A DNA stretch of 35,426 nt from Nautiliaceae bacterium (GTDB lineage: Bacteria; Campylobacterota; Campylobacteria; Campylobacterales; Nautiliaceae): contig JALVTJ010000027.1 of the NCBI GenBank assembly GCA_027036005.1, positions 1 to 35,426 of the forward strand, read 5' to 3'. Below, piece by piece: positions 1 through 6,494 of this stretch. Both the position numbers and the translations under genes were made by a program. The notes beneath the pieces were generated by a model that made no database searches, was not told the origin of the DNA, and was given only the letters and a program-made list of their open reading frames with translations. The first letter of the stretch is position 1. The number at the start of each line of letters is the position of its first letter.

Positions 1-125
1 TTTTTTTCCGTTCTCTGTCCATAATTGAAATGAAGGGGTATTATATCATAGCCCTGCTCTTTGGCAATAAACAACGCTGTGGATGAATCCATACCGCCGC
101 TTAAAATCACTACGGCTTTTTTCAT
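1..125 (-). CDS. queC: 7-cyano-7-deazaguanine synthase QueC, N-terminal part
   Basis: Partial gene: only the first ~41 codons lie in the window and the rest runs off the left edge. The start is ATG at 125. The translation begins [19 protein letters not shown], which contains the SGGxDS pyrophosphate loop of PP-loop ATPases. The following '[10 protein letters not shown]' stretch is typical of QueC, which converts 7-carboxy-7-deazaguanine to preQ0 using ATP and ammonia in queuosine synthesis. It is divergent from ybeY, with 43 bp between the two starts. The zinc-binding C-terminus cannot be checked here. Another PP-loop enzyme is possible, but the start of the protein fits QueC closely. Confidence 0.88.
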   Translation of the reverse strand, partial: MKKAVVILSGGMDSSTALFIAKEQGYDIIPLHFNYGQRTEK

Positions 126-131
126 ATAAAC

Positions 132-162
132 GCCTTTTTTGTATAATTTTACTAAAAAAGGC
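132..162. promoter_or_regulatory. Divergent queC/ybeY promoter region with palindrome
   Basis: A perfect 9-bp inverted repeat (GCCTTTTTT at 132-140, AAAAAAGGC at 154-162) brackets a 13-base loop. The loop contains TATAAT at 142-147, a good -10 box for ybeY 22 bases before its ATG. No clear -35 is seen, which is usual for this group. The palindrome may be an operator or simply chance in A/T-rich DNA. Confidence 0.4.
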
Positions 163-168
163 AAATAA

Positions 169-585
169 ATGATAGATTTTGAAAACAGAAGCGATTTTGA
201 TTTTGATGTGTCCGTTTTAAATGAAATATACGAATATTTAACCGATAAAGATATCGAGCTGATTTTAACCACGGATGAAGAAATTAGAAAACTTAATAAA
301 TTATATAGAAACATAGACAAACCAACCGATGTATTGAGCTTTCCTCTTGAAAATTTACCCGATATGCCTCTTGGGAGTATTGTAATTTCTATCGATACGG
401 CAAAAGAAGCAGCGGAAAAATTCGGACACTCTCTAAACGATGAAATAAAACTATTATTTATTCATGCTCTTTTACATTTACTTGGATACGATCACGAAAC
501 CGACAACGGAGAAATGAGACAAAAAGAAAAAGAGATAATAGAAAAATTCAATCTCCCTAAAAGCTTGATAATAAGAAATAATTAA
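169..585 (+). CDS. ybeY: Endoribonuclease YbeY (rRNA maturation factor)
   Basis: 138 aa, the usual length for YbeY, a zinc-dependent single-strand RNase needed for 16S rRNA 3'-end maturation and ribosome quality control in the cytoplasm. The zinc motif HxxxHxxxxxH is seen as [11 protein letters not shown] at residues 99-109 (His99, His103, His109). The upstream TDVLSFPL stretch (residues 53-60) is also characteristic of the family. ATG at 169 is the first codon after the TATAAT at 142-147. A strong Shine-Dalgarno is not obvious. It is monocistronic or leads into the tRNA gene 21 bp downstream, which has its own -10 box. Confidence 0.95.
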   Translation: MIDFENRSDFDFDVSVLNEIYEYLTDKDIELILTTDEEIRKLNKLYRNIDKPTDVLSFPLENLPDMPLGSIVISIDTAKEAAEKFGHSLNDEIKLLFIHALLHLLGYDHETDNGEMRQKEKEIIEKFNLPKSLIIRNN

Positions 586-590
586 TATGA

Positions 591-596
591 TATAAT
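591..596 (+). promoter_or_regulatory. -10 box of the tRNA-Lys gene
   Basis: TATAAT lies 11 bases before the 5' end of the tRNA and just after the ybeY stop. The spacing suits initiation at or a few bases before the mature 5' end, so the tRNA is probably transcribed from its own promoter. Confidence 0.6.
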
Positions 597-606
597 TTCA
601 TTCCAA

Positions 607-679
607 GAGCCCTTAGCTCAACCGGCAGAGCACCTGACTCTTAATCAGGGGGTTGTGGGTTCAATTCCCACAGGGCTCA
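607..679 (+). tRNA. tRNA-Lys (anticodon CTT)
   Basis: A full cloverleaf can be drawn. The acceptor GAGCCCT (607-613) pairs with AGGGCTC (672-678), followed by discriminator A679. The D arm contains TAGCTCA..GCAGAGC. The anticodon stem CCTGA/TCAGG closes loop CTCTTAA (638-644) with anticodon CTT at 640-642, reading AAG. The T arm is TGTGGGTTCAATTCCCACA. No 3' CCA is encoded, so the tail must be added after transcription. The last three bases of the gene are also the stop codon of rpoN read from the opposite strand. Confidence 0.95.
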
Positions 680-1900
680 TATTTTGTTTATTTTATATAA
701 TTTTTTTCTCTCCCTGCTTGTAGGAATTTCAAATGCGTCTCTATATTTTGATATTGTTCTTCTTACAAGGTTTAAATTATATTTTTTATTGATAATTTCG
801 GTAATTTTATCATCACTTAAAGGTCTGTTTTTATCTTCGTTTTTGATTATTTTTTTTATCTCTTCTTTAATCTGCATAGCCGAAACATCATCGTCAAGAG
901 CCGTTGAAAAAAATGTTTTTATAGGAATTATTCCTTTATTGCATAAAAGATATTTGTTTGAAATTGCCCTGCTAATTGTTGAAGGAGCATAATCAAGCTC
1001 ATCCGAAAGATCCTTTATTTTCATAGGCTTAATAACACCACCAATAAAAAATTCATATTGAAATTCAGCTATCATCAAAGCTATTTTTTTAAGAGTAGAT
1101 TTTCTAAGTTCAAGTGCATCAACCAAATCTCTGGCTTCTTGAATTTTAGTTTTGCAAAATTCATCCGTTAAATCGCACTCTTTTATGATAATTTCCGGAT
1201 AATATTCTTCATTAAGTCTGATTTCTAATCCGTTTTGGGTATTTAAAATAATAATTTCCGGAATTATTTCTTCATCTTTTACATAATCCATTGCAGGCGT
1301 TACTTTTAACTGTTTAATTATATTTACAGCTTCTTTATAATGTTTAGCATCGTCATATTTATACATATTTTCCAAATCTTCAATCATCTCTTTTGCAAGT
1401 TTAAAAACTTTATCGGATATTTGCATATTATAAAGTTGAAACAACATACATTCTTTAATATCTTTCGCTCCAACACCGGAAGGATTTAAATAAATAAATC
1501 TTTCTCTGATTTTTTTGACTTTTTCAATATTGATATTTAATTTTTTTGCAATTTTCTTTTCATCTCCTTCGAAAAACCCGTCAAGAGAAATATCGTTTAA
1601 TATTTCATAAGCAATATGTTTTGACTTTTGGGTTGGAAAAAGATTGGAATTTTCTATTTGCTCTATTAGATCTTCATAAAGAGTTTTTTGGGATATGCTA
1701 AGGGCTTCAATTTCATCCGTTATTGCATTTTTTAAATTACTAACGGTTATAAATTTTTTGTTTTTTATATCCACAAAAGGATTTTCTCCGGAAGCTTCTT
1801 TAAGCTCTTCATACAACTCGTCCAGCGAAGCTTTTAAAATAGGCAAAAAATTGATAAGTTTTGTTGAAAGTTTGTTCGATGTTTTTGTTTTTAATTTCAT
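677..1900 (-). CDS. rpoN: RNA polymerase sigma-54 factor RpoN
   Basis: 407 aa, compact like other Campylobacterota RpoN proteins. Sigma-54 binds core polymerase and directs it to -24/-12 promoters that need an AAA+ activator; in this phylum it mainly serves flagellar genes (family knowledge). A short activator-interacting region lies at the N-terminus (residues ~1-45). The core-binding region follows, with a helix-turn-helix around residues 293-330 (APSTISRAISNK). The signature RpoN box is seen as VRRTISKYRD at 379-388. The gene is last in tsaE-lptB-rpoN and its ATG overlaps the lptB stop by 4 bases (ATGA). Its own stop overlaps the 3' end of the convergent tRNA-Lys. rpoN next to lptB is a widely conserved arrangement. 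Confidence 0.96.
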   Translation of the reverse strand: MKLKTKTSNKLSTKLINFLPILKASLDELYEELKEASGENPFVDIKNKKFITVSNLKNAITDEIEALSISQKTLYEDLIEQIENSNLFPTQKSKHIAYEILNDISLDGFFEGDEKKIAKKLNINIEKVKKIRERFIYLNPSGVGAKDIKECMLFQLYNMQISDKVFKLAKEMIEDLENMYKYDDAKHYKEAVNIIKQLKVTPAMDYVKDEEIIPEIIILNTQNGLEIRLNEEYYPEIIIKECDLTDEFCKTKIQEARDLVDALELRKSTLKKIALMIAEFQYEFFIGGVIKPMKIKDLSDELDYAPSTISRAISNKYLLCNKGIIPIKTFFSTALDDDVSAMQIKEEIKKIIKNEDKNRPLSDDKITEIINKKYNLNLVRRTISKYRDAFEIPTSRERKKLYKINKI

Positions 1901-2616
1901 AAACTAAACTTTTCTCCCAAATAATGTTTTCTAACTTCACTATTATTTACAATTTCTTTCGAATTTCCATGCGTTAAAATTTGCCCATCTTTTAATACAT
2001 AAGCTCTATCGCATATTGAAAGTGTTTCCCTTACGTTATGGTCGGTAATAATTATTCCTATATTATTTTCTTTTAATAATTTTATTAAATCTTTTATATC
2101 AATTACATTCACGGGATCAACCCCCGCAAAAGGTTCATCAAGAAACAAAAATTTCGGTTTTGGCACAAGAGCTCTTGCAATTTCCACTCTTCTTCTCTCG
2201 CCTCCGCTTAAATTTATTCCTTTTCTTTTTCTTATAGGTTCGATATTAAATTGTTCGAGCAATTCTTCAACAACATCTTTTTGTTTTTCTTTGTTATAAT
2301 ATTCCTCGGCTATTATATACAAATTATCCTCAACACTTAAATCCCTGAAAATAGAACTCTCCTGAGGTAAATATCCGATACCTAACCTTGCTTTTTTATG
2401 AAGAGGCAAAGAAGTTATATTTTTATCATCCAAAAACACTTCCCCCTCATCAGGTTTTAAAAGACCGCAAATAAGATAAAAAGTGGTGGTTTTCCCGGCT
2501 CCATTTGGTCCGAGTAATCCTACAATTTCAGAAGTAGTAGCTTTAATGCTTACACCTTTTATTATTTGCGTTTTTTTAAAAGATTTTTTTAAATTATTAG
2601 CTTTTAATATTGACAT
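1897..2616 (-). CDS. lptB: LPS export ABC transporter ATP-binding protein LptB
   Basis: 239 aa cytoplasmic ATPase that drives LptFG to extract lipopolysaccharide from the inner membrane. All ABC motifs are present: Walker A GPNGAGKT at residues 36-43, Q-loop LPQ (~83-85), signature LSGGE at 136-140, Walker B FLFLDE at 156-161, and the H-loop His193 in TDHNVRE. The 'GIGYLPQESSIF' and 'DHNVRETL' stretches are LptB-like rather than generic ABC. It overlaps tsaE by 13 bases upstream and rpoN by 4 bases downstream, so the three genes are probably translated from one message. No lptA, lptC or lptFG is in the window. Confidence 0.95.
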   Translation of the reverse strand: MSILKANNLKKSFKKTQIIKGVSIKATTSEIVGLLGPNGAGKTTTFYLICGLLKPDEGEVFLDDKNITSLPLHKKARLGIGYLPQESSIFRDLSVEDNLYIIAEEYYNKEKQKDVVEELLEQFNIEPIRKRKGINLSGGERRRVEIARALVPKPKFLFLDEPFAGVDPVNVIDIKDLIKLLKENNIGIIITDHNVRETLSICDRAYVLKDGQILTHGNSKEIVNNSEVRKHYLGEKFSL

Positions 2617-3002
2617 TTTATTATCCTATGATTGTTTTTTAATTCTATATTTATTTTCAAATAATCAAATCCGAAATGTTTAAGTATATCCTCTATTTCT
2701 TCACCCCATTCGATAAAATGAATACCTTTTTTTTCCAACTCTTCCAACATTCCAAGTGCTAAAAATTCATCTTTTTTCTGATACATATCATAATGAAAAA
2801 TTTTATTATCATATATATTTTGTATTGAAAAAGTCGGTGAAACGGCAATATTTTTTATTCCTTCGCTTTTCAAAAACTCTTTTACAAGAGTTGTTTTTCC
2901 ACTTCCAAGAGTTCCGTTAAGTAAAATTATCTTTTTTTTAGAATTTTTTATGCAATTTATTACGTCTTTTAAATCGTCTTTTTTTTCTACTTTAAATTCC
3001 AT
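2604..3002 (-). CDS. tsaE: tRNA N6-adenosine threonylcarbamoyltransferase complex ATPase TsaE
   Basis: 132 aa P-loop protein of the t6A37 tRNA modification machinery, where it works with TsaB/TsaD. The Walker A motif GTLGSGKTT is at residues 30-38. The family motifs SPTFSIQNIY (switch region), HYDMY and FIEWGEE follow at about residues 60, 70 and 96. First gene of the tsaE-lptB-rpoN set. A TATAAT on the minus strand (3024-3029) lies 22 bases before the ATG and probably serves the whole operon. Length and motif order match the family. Confidence 0.93.
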   Translation of the reverse strand: MEFKVEKKDDLKDVINCIKNSKKKIILLNGTLGSGKTTLVKEFLKSEGIKNIAVSPTFSIQNIYDNKIFHYDMYQKKDEFLALGMLEELEKKGIHFIEWGEEIEDILKHFGFDYLKINIELKNNHRIIKCQY

Positions 3003-3023
3003 ACAAACCCTTTAATGGTTGTT

Positions 3024-3029
3024 ATTATA
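3024..3029 (-). promoter_or_regulatory. -10 box of the tsaE-lptB-rpoN operon
   Basis: TATAAT on the minus strand, 22 bases from the tsaE ATG at 3002. No clear -35 is seen, which is common for the housekeeping sigma factor in this phylum. Confidence 0.5.
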
Positions 3030-3077
3030 GCAAATTTGAACGTTTTTAATAATCTTTATACTTTTGCACCCCTTTGA

Positions 3078-3083
3078 TATAAT
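3078..3083 (+). promoter_or_regulatory. -10 box of recR
   Basis: TATAAT in the context GATATAATTTT, 31 bases before the recR ATG at 3115. It is the only strong candidate between the divergent tsaE and recR starts on this strand. Confidence 0.5.
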
Positions 3084-3114
3084 TTTAAATATTTTATCTG
3101 AAAATAGGAGAAAA

Positions 3115-3678
3115 ATGAAAGATTTAAAATCAATAAATCAACTCGTTGAAATATTACAAGAATTCCCGAGTATCGGCAAAAAAAGTGCCACAAGACTTGC
3201 TTTGTCGCTTGCAAAAGATAAATTCAAAGCCTTAAAACTTGTAAATGCACTTGAAAATGTCATTTCCAATATACAAGAATGCAAAATTTGCGGAAATTTC
3301 AGTGAACACGAAATATGCGAAATATGCGATAATCCGATGAGGGAGAAAATACTGGCTATTGTTGAAAGTCCAAAAGACATTATGACAATTGAAGAGAGCG
3401 GAAGTTATAACGGTTATTATTTTGTTTTAACCCGAATCAACGATGAAAAAATAGAACAAATAAAAAATATAATAAAAGAAAAACAAATAAAGGAAATTAT
3501 TTTCGCTTTTCCTCCCTGTGTGGAAAACGAAGCAAAATCACTTCTTTTGGAAGATAAACTTAAAGATTTAAATATAGAATTTTCACAAATAGCCCAAGGG
3601 GTTCCAACAGGAGTGCATTTTGAAAATGTTGATATAAACTCTTTGGCAAAAGCCATAAAACTAAGATTTAAAATTTGA
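3115..3678 (+). CDS. recR: Recombination mediator protein RecR
   Basis: 187 aa. RecR acts in RecF-type recombinational repair, helping RecA load on SSB-coated DNA. The helix-hairpin-helix region FPSIGKKSATRLAL is at residues 17-30. A C4 zinc finger follows with Cys56, Cys59, Cys68 and Cys71 (CKIC...CEIC). A Toprim fold begins at ILAIVES (79-85). The C-terminal AQGVPTG stretch is a slightly altered version of the usual ARGVP motif. An in-frame TTG upstream at 3064 is rejected as start because ATG 3115 has AGGAG five bases before it and the family begins there. A small MIP18-like gene follows after 24 bp. Confidence 0.95.
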   Translation: MKDLKSINQLVEILQEFPSIGKKSATRLALSLAKDKFKALKLVNALENVISNIQECKICGNFSEHEICEICDNPMREKILAIVESPKDIMTIEESGSYNGYYFVLTRINDEKIEQIKNIIKEKQIKEIIFAFPPCVENEAKSLLLEDKLKDLNIEFSQIAQGVPTGVHFENVDINSLAKAIKLRFKI

Positions 3679-3702
3679 TATACTTTTAAAAAAGGAGTTA
3701 TA

Positions 3703-3999
3703 ATGGATTATTCAAAAGTTATTCAGGCTATTGAAAGCGTTAAACATCCCGCCATTAACGCCTCATTAACAACGCTCGGGATATTGCAAGATATAGATAT
3801 TGAAGATGGAAAAGTAAAAGGAACATTAGTATGGCCATTTGAATTGGTGCCTCCTCAAATCAAACAAATCATAATTTCTTCAATTCAAAATGCCTTGCAA
3901 CCTTTCGGACTTAATTTCGAATATGAAGAAAGATTAATGAATGAAGAAGAAAAGAACAGATTTTTAGAACTTGAAAAAGCCAATTGGAAAGGATTTTAA
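3703..3999 (+). CDS. Small MIP18/DUF59-like protein
   Basis: 98 aa. It resembles the N-terminal MIP18 (DUF59) domain found on Mrp/ApbC-type Fe-S carrier proteins: 'VIQAIESVKHPAI..SLTTLGILQDIDIEDGKVKGTLVWPF' is the typical pattern of that fold. It stands alone without the P-loop ATPase, and no cysteine is present, so direct Fe-S binding is unlikely. A role in Fe-S assembly is inference only. The start ATG 3703 follows AAAGGAG. It shares a transcription direction with recR, 24 bp upstream, and its stop codon overlaps the stop of the convergent gene at 3996 by three bases. Confidence 0.6.
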   Translation: MDYSKVIQAIESVKHPAINASLTTLGILQDIDIEDGKVKGTLVWPFELVPPQIKQIIISSIQNALQPFGLNFEYEERLMNEEEKNRFLELEKANWKGF

Positions 4000-4444
4000 A
4001 CCTCACTCAATTCATCTCTGTGAGGTTTATAGCATTCATTAAAAAATTTACTCTCTTTTTTAAGTGTTTCTTCATTGCAATTATCGATTATTTTTTGTGC
4101 CCATTCTTCTATTTTTTTACCGATATTTTCACCGAATTTTAAAAAAATAGCCCTTTTATAATCATCACTTGCATAAATTTTACCTCTACAAAAGGCAATC
4201 CATCAAGTGCTTGAAGTTTAAAAATTTCATAAGTTTTATCATCAAGTTCCTTTTTTCCTTTATACTGTTTAATAATCTCTTCTTTTTCTTTGGCAACTCT
4301 TTTTCTATAAGAAAGATTTTTAAAAATCGCATATTTAACAGCTTCAGCTATTCCTATTGCCTCAGCCGTATTTTCATCAAATCCAAGTTTTATCGCTCTG
4401 AATTTTTGAAGAGCCGCCATTTTAGGAAATCTGTTTATTTTCAT
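3996..4444 (-). pseudogene. Conserved small protein gene interrupted by a one-base frameshift
   Basis: The ATG at 4444 follows a strong GGAGGGG and overlaps the ychJ-like gene by 23 bases. The first frame gives ~87 good codons (MKINRFPKMAALQKF... to LDGLPFVE), then runs into an unrelated tail and stops at 4139. Shifting frame near 4183-4187 continues smoothly as KIYASDDYKRAIFLKFG and on to a TAA at 3996-3998. If one G is restored in GAGGTAAAA (as GAGGGTAAAA), the two parts join as VEGKIYASDD in a single 149-residue protein. The family appears to be a conserved hypothetical of Campylobacterota; I know no function. A sequencing error, a recent mutation or, less likely, programmed frameshifting could explain this. 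Confidence 0.75.
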
Positions 4445-4847
4445 TTTCCCCTCCTACGTAATACCATTTATCTTCTTTTAAAAAATAACTTTTTTCATGC
4501 ATAACATAATCGTCAATATAAGCTTTGAATTCAACAAAAGCCTCTTTTTCGCCGTCTATAAATTCAATTATTTCCAACTTTTTAAAATTGCTTGTTGAAA
4601 ATTTTTTTATTTCTTTAATCCATTTTTGTTTGTTTTTTTCAAAATGAGAAGAATTTTTATGAGTTGTTTTTATTATATAATTTGCTTCTCCCGAGGCATA
4701 TGCGCTATATCTGCTTTTCATCAGTTCAAGTGCGTTTTTGGCATTAGCTCCTTTATGAAATCTTAAACAGCACTCTTTATATTTCTTCCCGCTTCCGCAA
4801 GGACATTTTGAGTTTTTAGATATTTTCATTCCATTCATAATAAGCAT
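4422..4847 (-). CDS. YchJ-family SEC-C motif protein
   Basis: 141 aa. The SEC-C zinc motif is seen as CPCGSGKKYKECC at residues 15-27 (Cys15, Cys17, Cys26, Cys27). An NTF2-like YchJ domain follows (ALELMKSRYSAYASGEANYI..T). The biochemical role of YchJ proteins is not established; SEC-C is a small metal-binding module also found on SecA. ATG 4847 is chosen because AAGGGGAG lies just upstream, although the spacing is tight. ATG 4838 and ATG 4829 are alternatives, the last giving the usual short lead to the motif. It overlaps the molybdopterin enzyme upstream and the frameshifted gene downstream, so all three seem translationally coupled. Confidence 0.85.
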   Translation of the reverse strand: MLIMNGMKISKNSKCPCGSGKKYKECCLRFHKGANAKNALELMKSRYSAYASGEANYIIKTTHKNSSHFEKNKQKWIKEIKKFSTSNFKKLEIIEFIDGEKEAFVEFKAYIDDYVMHEKSYFLKEDKWYYVGGENENKQIS

Positions 4848-6486
4848 TTCTCCCCTTAGCTTTTAAAAATTCATTAATAATAACGCCTCCTCTTGCAAAT
4901 ATGATATTTTCAGGTAGCTTTTCGTCATACACTACTTTTTCTTTATCTATATTTTCTCTAACCCAATTTAACATAATATTCTTACTCTTTGGGTTTATAT
5001 ATATTTTTTCATCTCGAAGAAACTGCGAATTAAGAGATTTTGCATATTTTGCGGTTATTATTTCAAAATCTTTTTCTTTGTATTCAAAGTCCTCATTTAA
5101 AAAATGAAACTTTTTATCTTCGGTATAAAAACCGTTTTCATAAGGAATTTTGTTAACCGCCGGGTTTATTCCAAACTCTTCATCAATCCATTTCACGTTT
5201 TTTGCAAATTCGTTCAGATATTCATCATCGCTTTTAAGTCCTTCAAAATTAAATTTTTTAAATAAAAACTTTGTTAGCTCATATTCACTTATACATTTTT
5301 CATTTTTCACTTTACACTTTTCATTTTTTAATATATACTCGTGAAAATAACTTCCTCTTATATCTTTTTTTTCATAAAAATCTTTTGTAGGAATAAAAAG
5401 AGTTGAAATTCGAGCAGTTTCGTCATAATATTTCCCAAAAACAATTGTTGTTTTTTCTTTTAATTTCTGCCATTCATTTCGATTTACAAAACTTACAAGT
5501 GGATTTGCTCCTTGAATAAGAACAACATCAAAATCATCAATATTAACATCAAAAAGCGGCACTTTGTTTTTGTGTTCTATCTTAAAAAGATTTTCAAGCC
5601 CGAATGAAGAACTACCGAGAAAAGCAACCCCTTTGTTGCTCTTTCCGAACATATCAAGCAAAAATGCCAATGAATCAATAGCCCATGTTGTTTTCCAGCA
5701 CTCTTTACATTTAGCAACCCCAAGTCCTTCAAAAATAATAGCGCCTTCAATAAGTTTATTTAATAAAATTTCCGCACTTTTAATATCAACGCCGCATTTT
5801 TTAATTAATTCCTCTTTTGAATATCCATTAATAATTTTTTTAAACTCTTCAAATCCAATTGCATCGATTCTTTTGACTAAACTTTTCTCAAAAATCAGTT
5901 TAGTTAAAAGAATTGCCAGATAATAATCGCTATTAGGTTTTACTCTGATGAAATAATTTGAATTTTTAGCTGTTTTAGTGTTTATAGCATCAATAGTTAA
6001 GATGAATTTATCTTTTATCAAGTCCAAAAGATGTATATTTGTAACATAAGGATTTCTACCCCAAATTATTATATTTTTTGCATTTTTAATAACCCAAGTG
6101 GGCAATATTAAAGATTTTCCCCGTCCTTTAATTATCCCTTCCTCTCCCATACCATCACACGTGCTACCAACTGCAAAAATTGCACCGTATTTTTCAAAAA
6201 ATAATTTTGTTATATTTTGCATAAAGCCCATATTACCGGAGCCTTTTACAAACAATACTCTTTTGGGATTTGTATTTTTTAGAAAATAGACAAGTTTTTG
6301 CAAACCTTCACTTAACATAATATTTTTACTCTTATATTTAGTGTGAATTTCTCGCTGAAATTTGAAGTAATTATTCAGTTTCCAACAAAGATAAGAAGAA
6401 AAGCCATCCCCCCTAAATTTAATTCTCCCTTCTCTATTCTCAATTTTACATTGACATGTGTCCCAACAATCAAGCGGACAAAACAT
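4816..6486 (-). CDS. Molybdopterin oxidoreductase family protein
   Basis: 556 aa member of the complex iron-sulfur molybdoenzyme (formate dehydrogenase/DMSO reductase) catalytic family. The N-terminus carries a [4Fe-4S] pattern with Cys3, Cys7, Cys11 and Cys34. The molybdopterin-binding region contains GSTCDGMGEEG, whose Cys could be the metal ligand, then NIIIWGRNPYVTN. A short molybdopterin-binding C-terminal domain ends the protein. No twin-arginine signal is seen, so it is probably cytoplasmic, and no electron-transfer subunit is adjacent; the substrate is unknown. ATG 6486 is chosen over an upstream TTG at 6489, with AAGGA five bases before. Odd features are two in-frame copies of a dispersed ~21-bp repeat (KSKNIML at ~52-58 and ~500-506) and a repeat-encoded KNEKCKVKNEKC near 386-397. 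Confidence 0.85.
   Translation of the reverse strand: MFCPLDCWDTCQCKIENREGRIKFRGDGFSSYLCWKLNNYFKFQREIHTKYKSKNIMLSEGLQKLVYFLKNTNPKRVLFVKGSGNMGFMQNITKLFFEKYGAIFAVGSTCDGMGEEGIIKGRGKSLILPTWVIKNAKNIIIWGRNPYVTNIHLLDLIKDKFILTIDAINTKTAKNSNYFIRVKPNSDYYLAILLTKLIFEKSLVKRIDAIGFEEFKKIINGYSKEELIKKCGVDIKSAEILLNKLIEGAIIFEGLGVAKCKECWKTTWAIDSLAFLLDMFGKSNKGVAFLGSSSFGLENLFKIEHKNKVPLFDVNIDDFDVVLIQGANPLVSFVNRNEWQKLKEKTTIVFGKYYDETARISTLFIPTKDFYEKKDIRGSYFHEYILKNEKCKVKNEKCISEYELTKFLFKKFNFEGLKSDDEYLNEFAKNVKWIDEEFGINPAVNKIPYENGFYTEDKKFHFLNEDFEYKEKDFEIITAKYAKSLNSQFLRDEKIYINPKSKNIMLNWVRENIDKEKVVYDEKLPENIIFARGGVIINEFLKAKGRNAYYEWNENI
4968..4989. repeat. Dispersed ~21-bp repeat, copy 1 (inside the molybdopterin enzyme gene)
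   Basis: Core AACATAATATTCTTACTCT, matching the copy at 11475-11495 exactly over 21 bases and the copy at 6312-6333 with one mismatch over 22 bases. Here it is read in frame on the minus strand as KSKNIML near residue 500 of the molybdopterin oxidoreductase. Confidence 0.7.
5294..5330. repeat. A/T-rich mini-repeat (TTTTCA/TTTTCACT type), in coding sequence
   Basis: Tandem variants of CATTTTTCATTTTTCACT and CACTTTTCATTTTT occur here, read on the minus strand as KNEKCKVKNEKC in the molybdopterin enzyme. Close relatives are seen at 12041-12073 and 12647-12726 in or beside efp. Confidence 0.55.
6312..6333. repeat. Dispersed ~21-bp repeat, copy 2 (inside the molybdopterin enzyme gene)
   Basis: Same core as the copy at 4968 with one change (TATTTTTACTCT for TATTCTTACTCT). 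Read on the minus strand as KSKNIML at residues 52-58 of the same protein, so one gene carries two copies in the same frame. Confidence 0.7.
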
Positions 6487-6494
6487 CAAAATCC

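Noticed and set aside
126-168. preQ1 riboswitch before queC
   Set aside because: The gap to the divergent ybeY is 43 bases and shows no pseudoknot-like C/A-rich aptamer; too little room for a leader.
4139-4200. Programmed ribosomal frameshift in the 3996-4444 gene
   Set aside because: No X XXY YYZ slippery heptamer and no clear downstream hairpin; a one-base deletion or read error is simpler.
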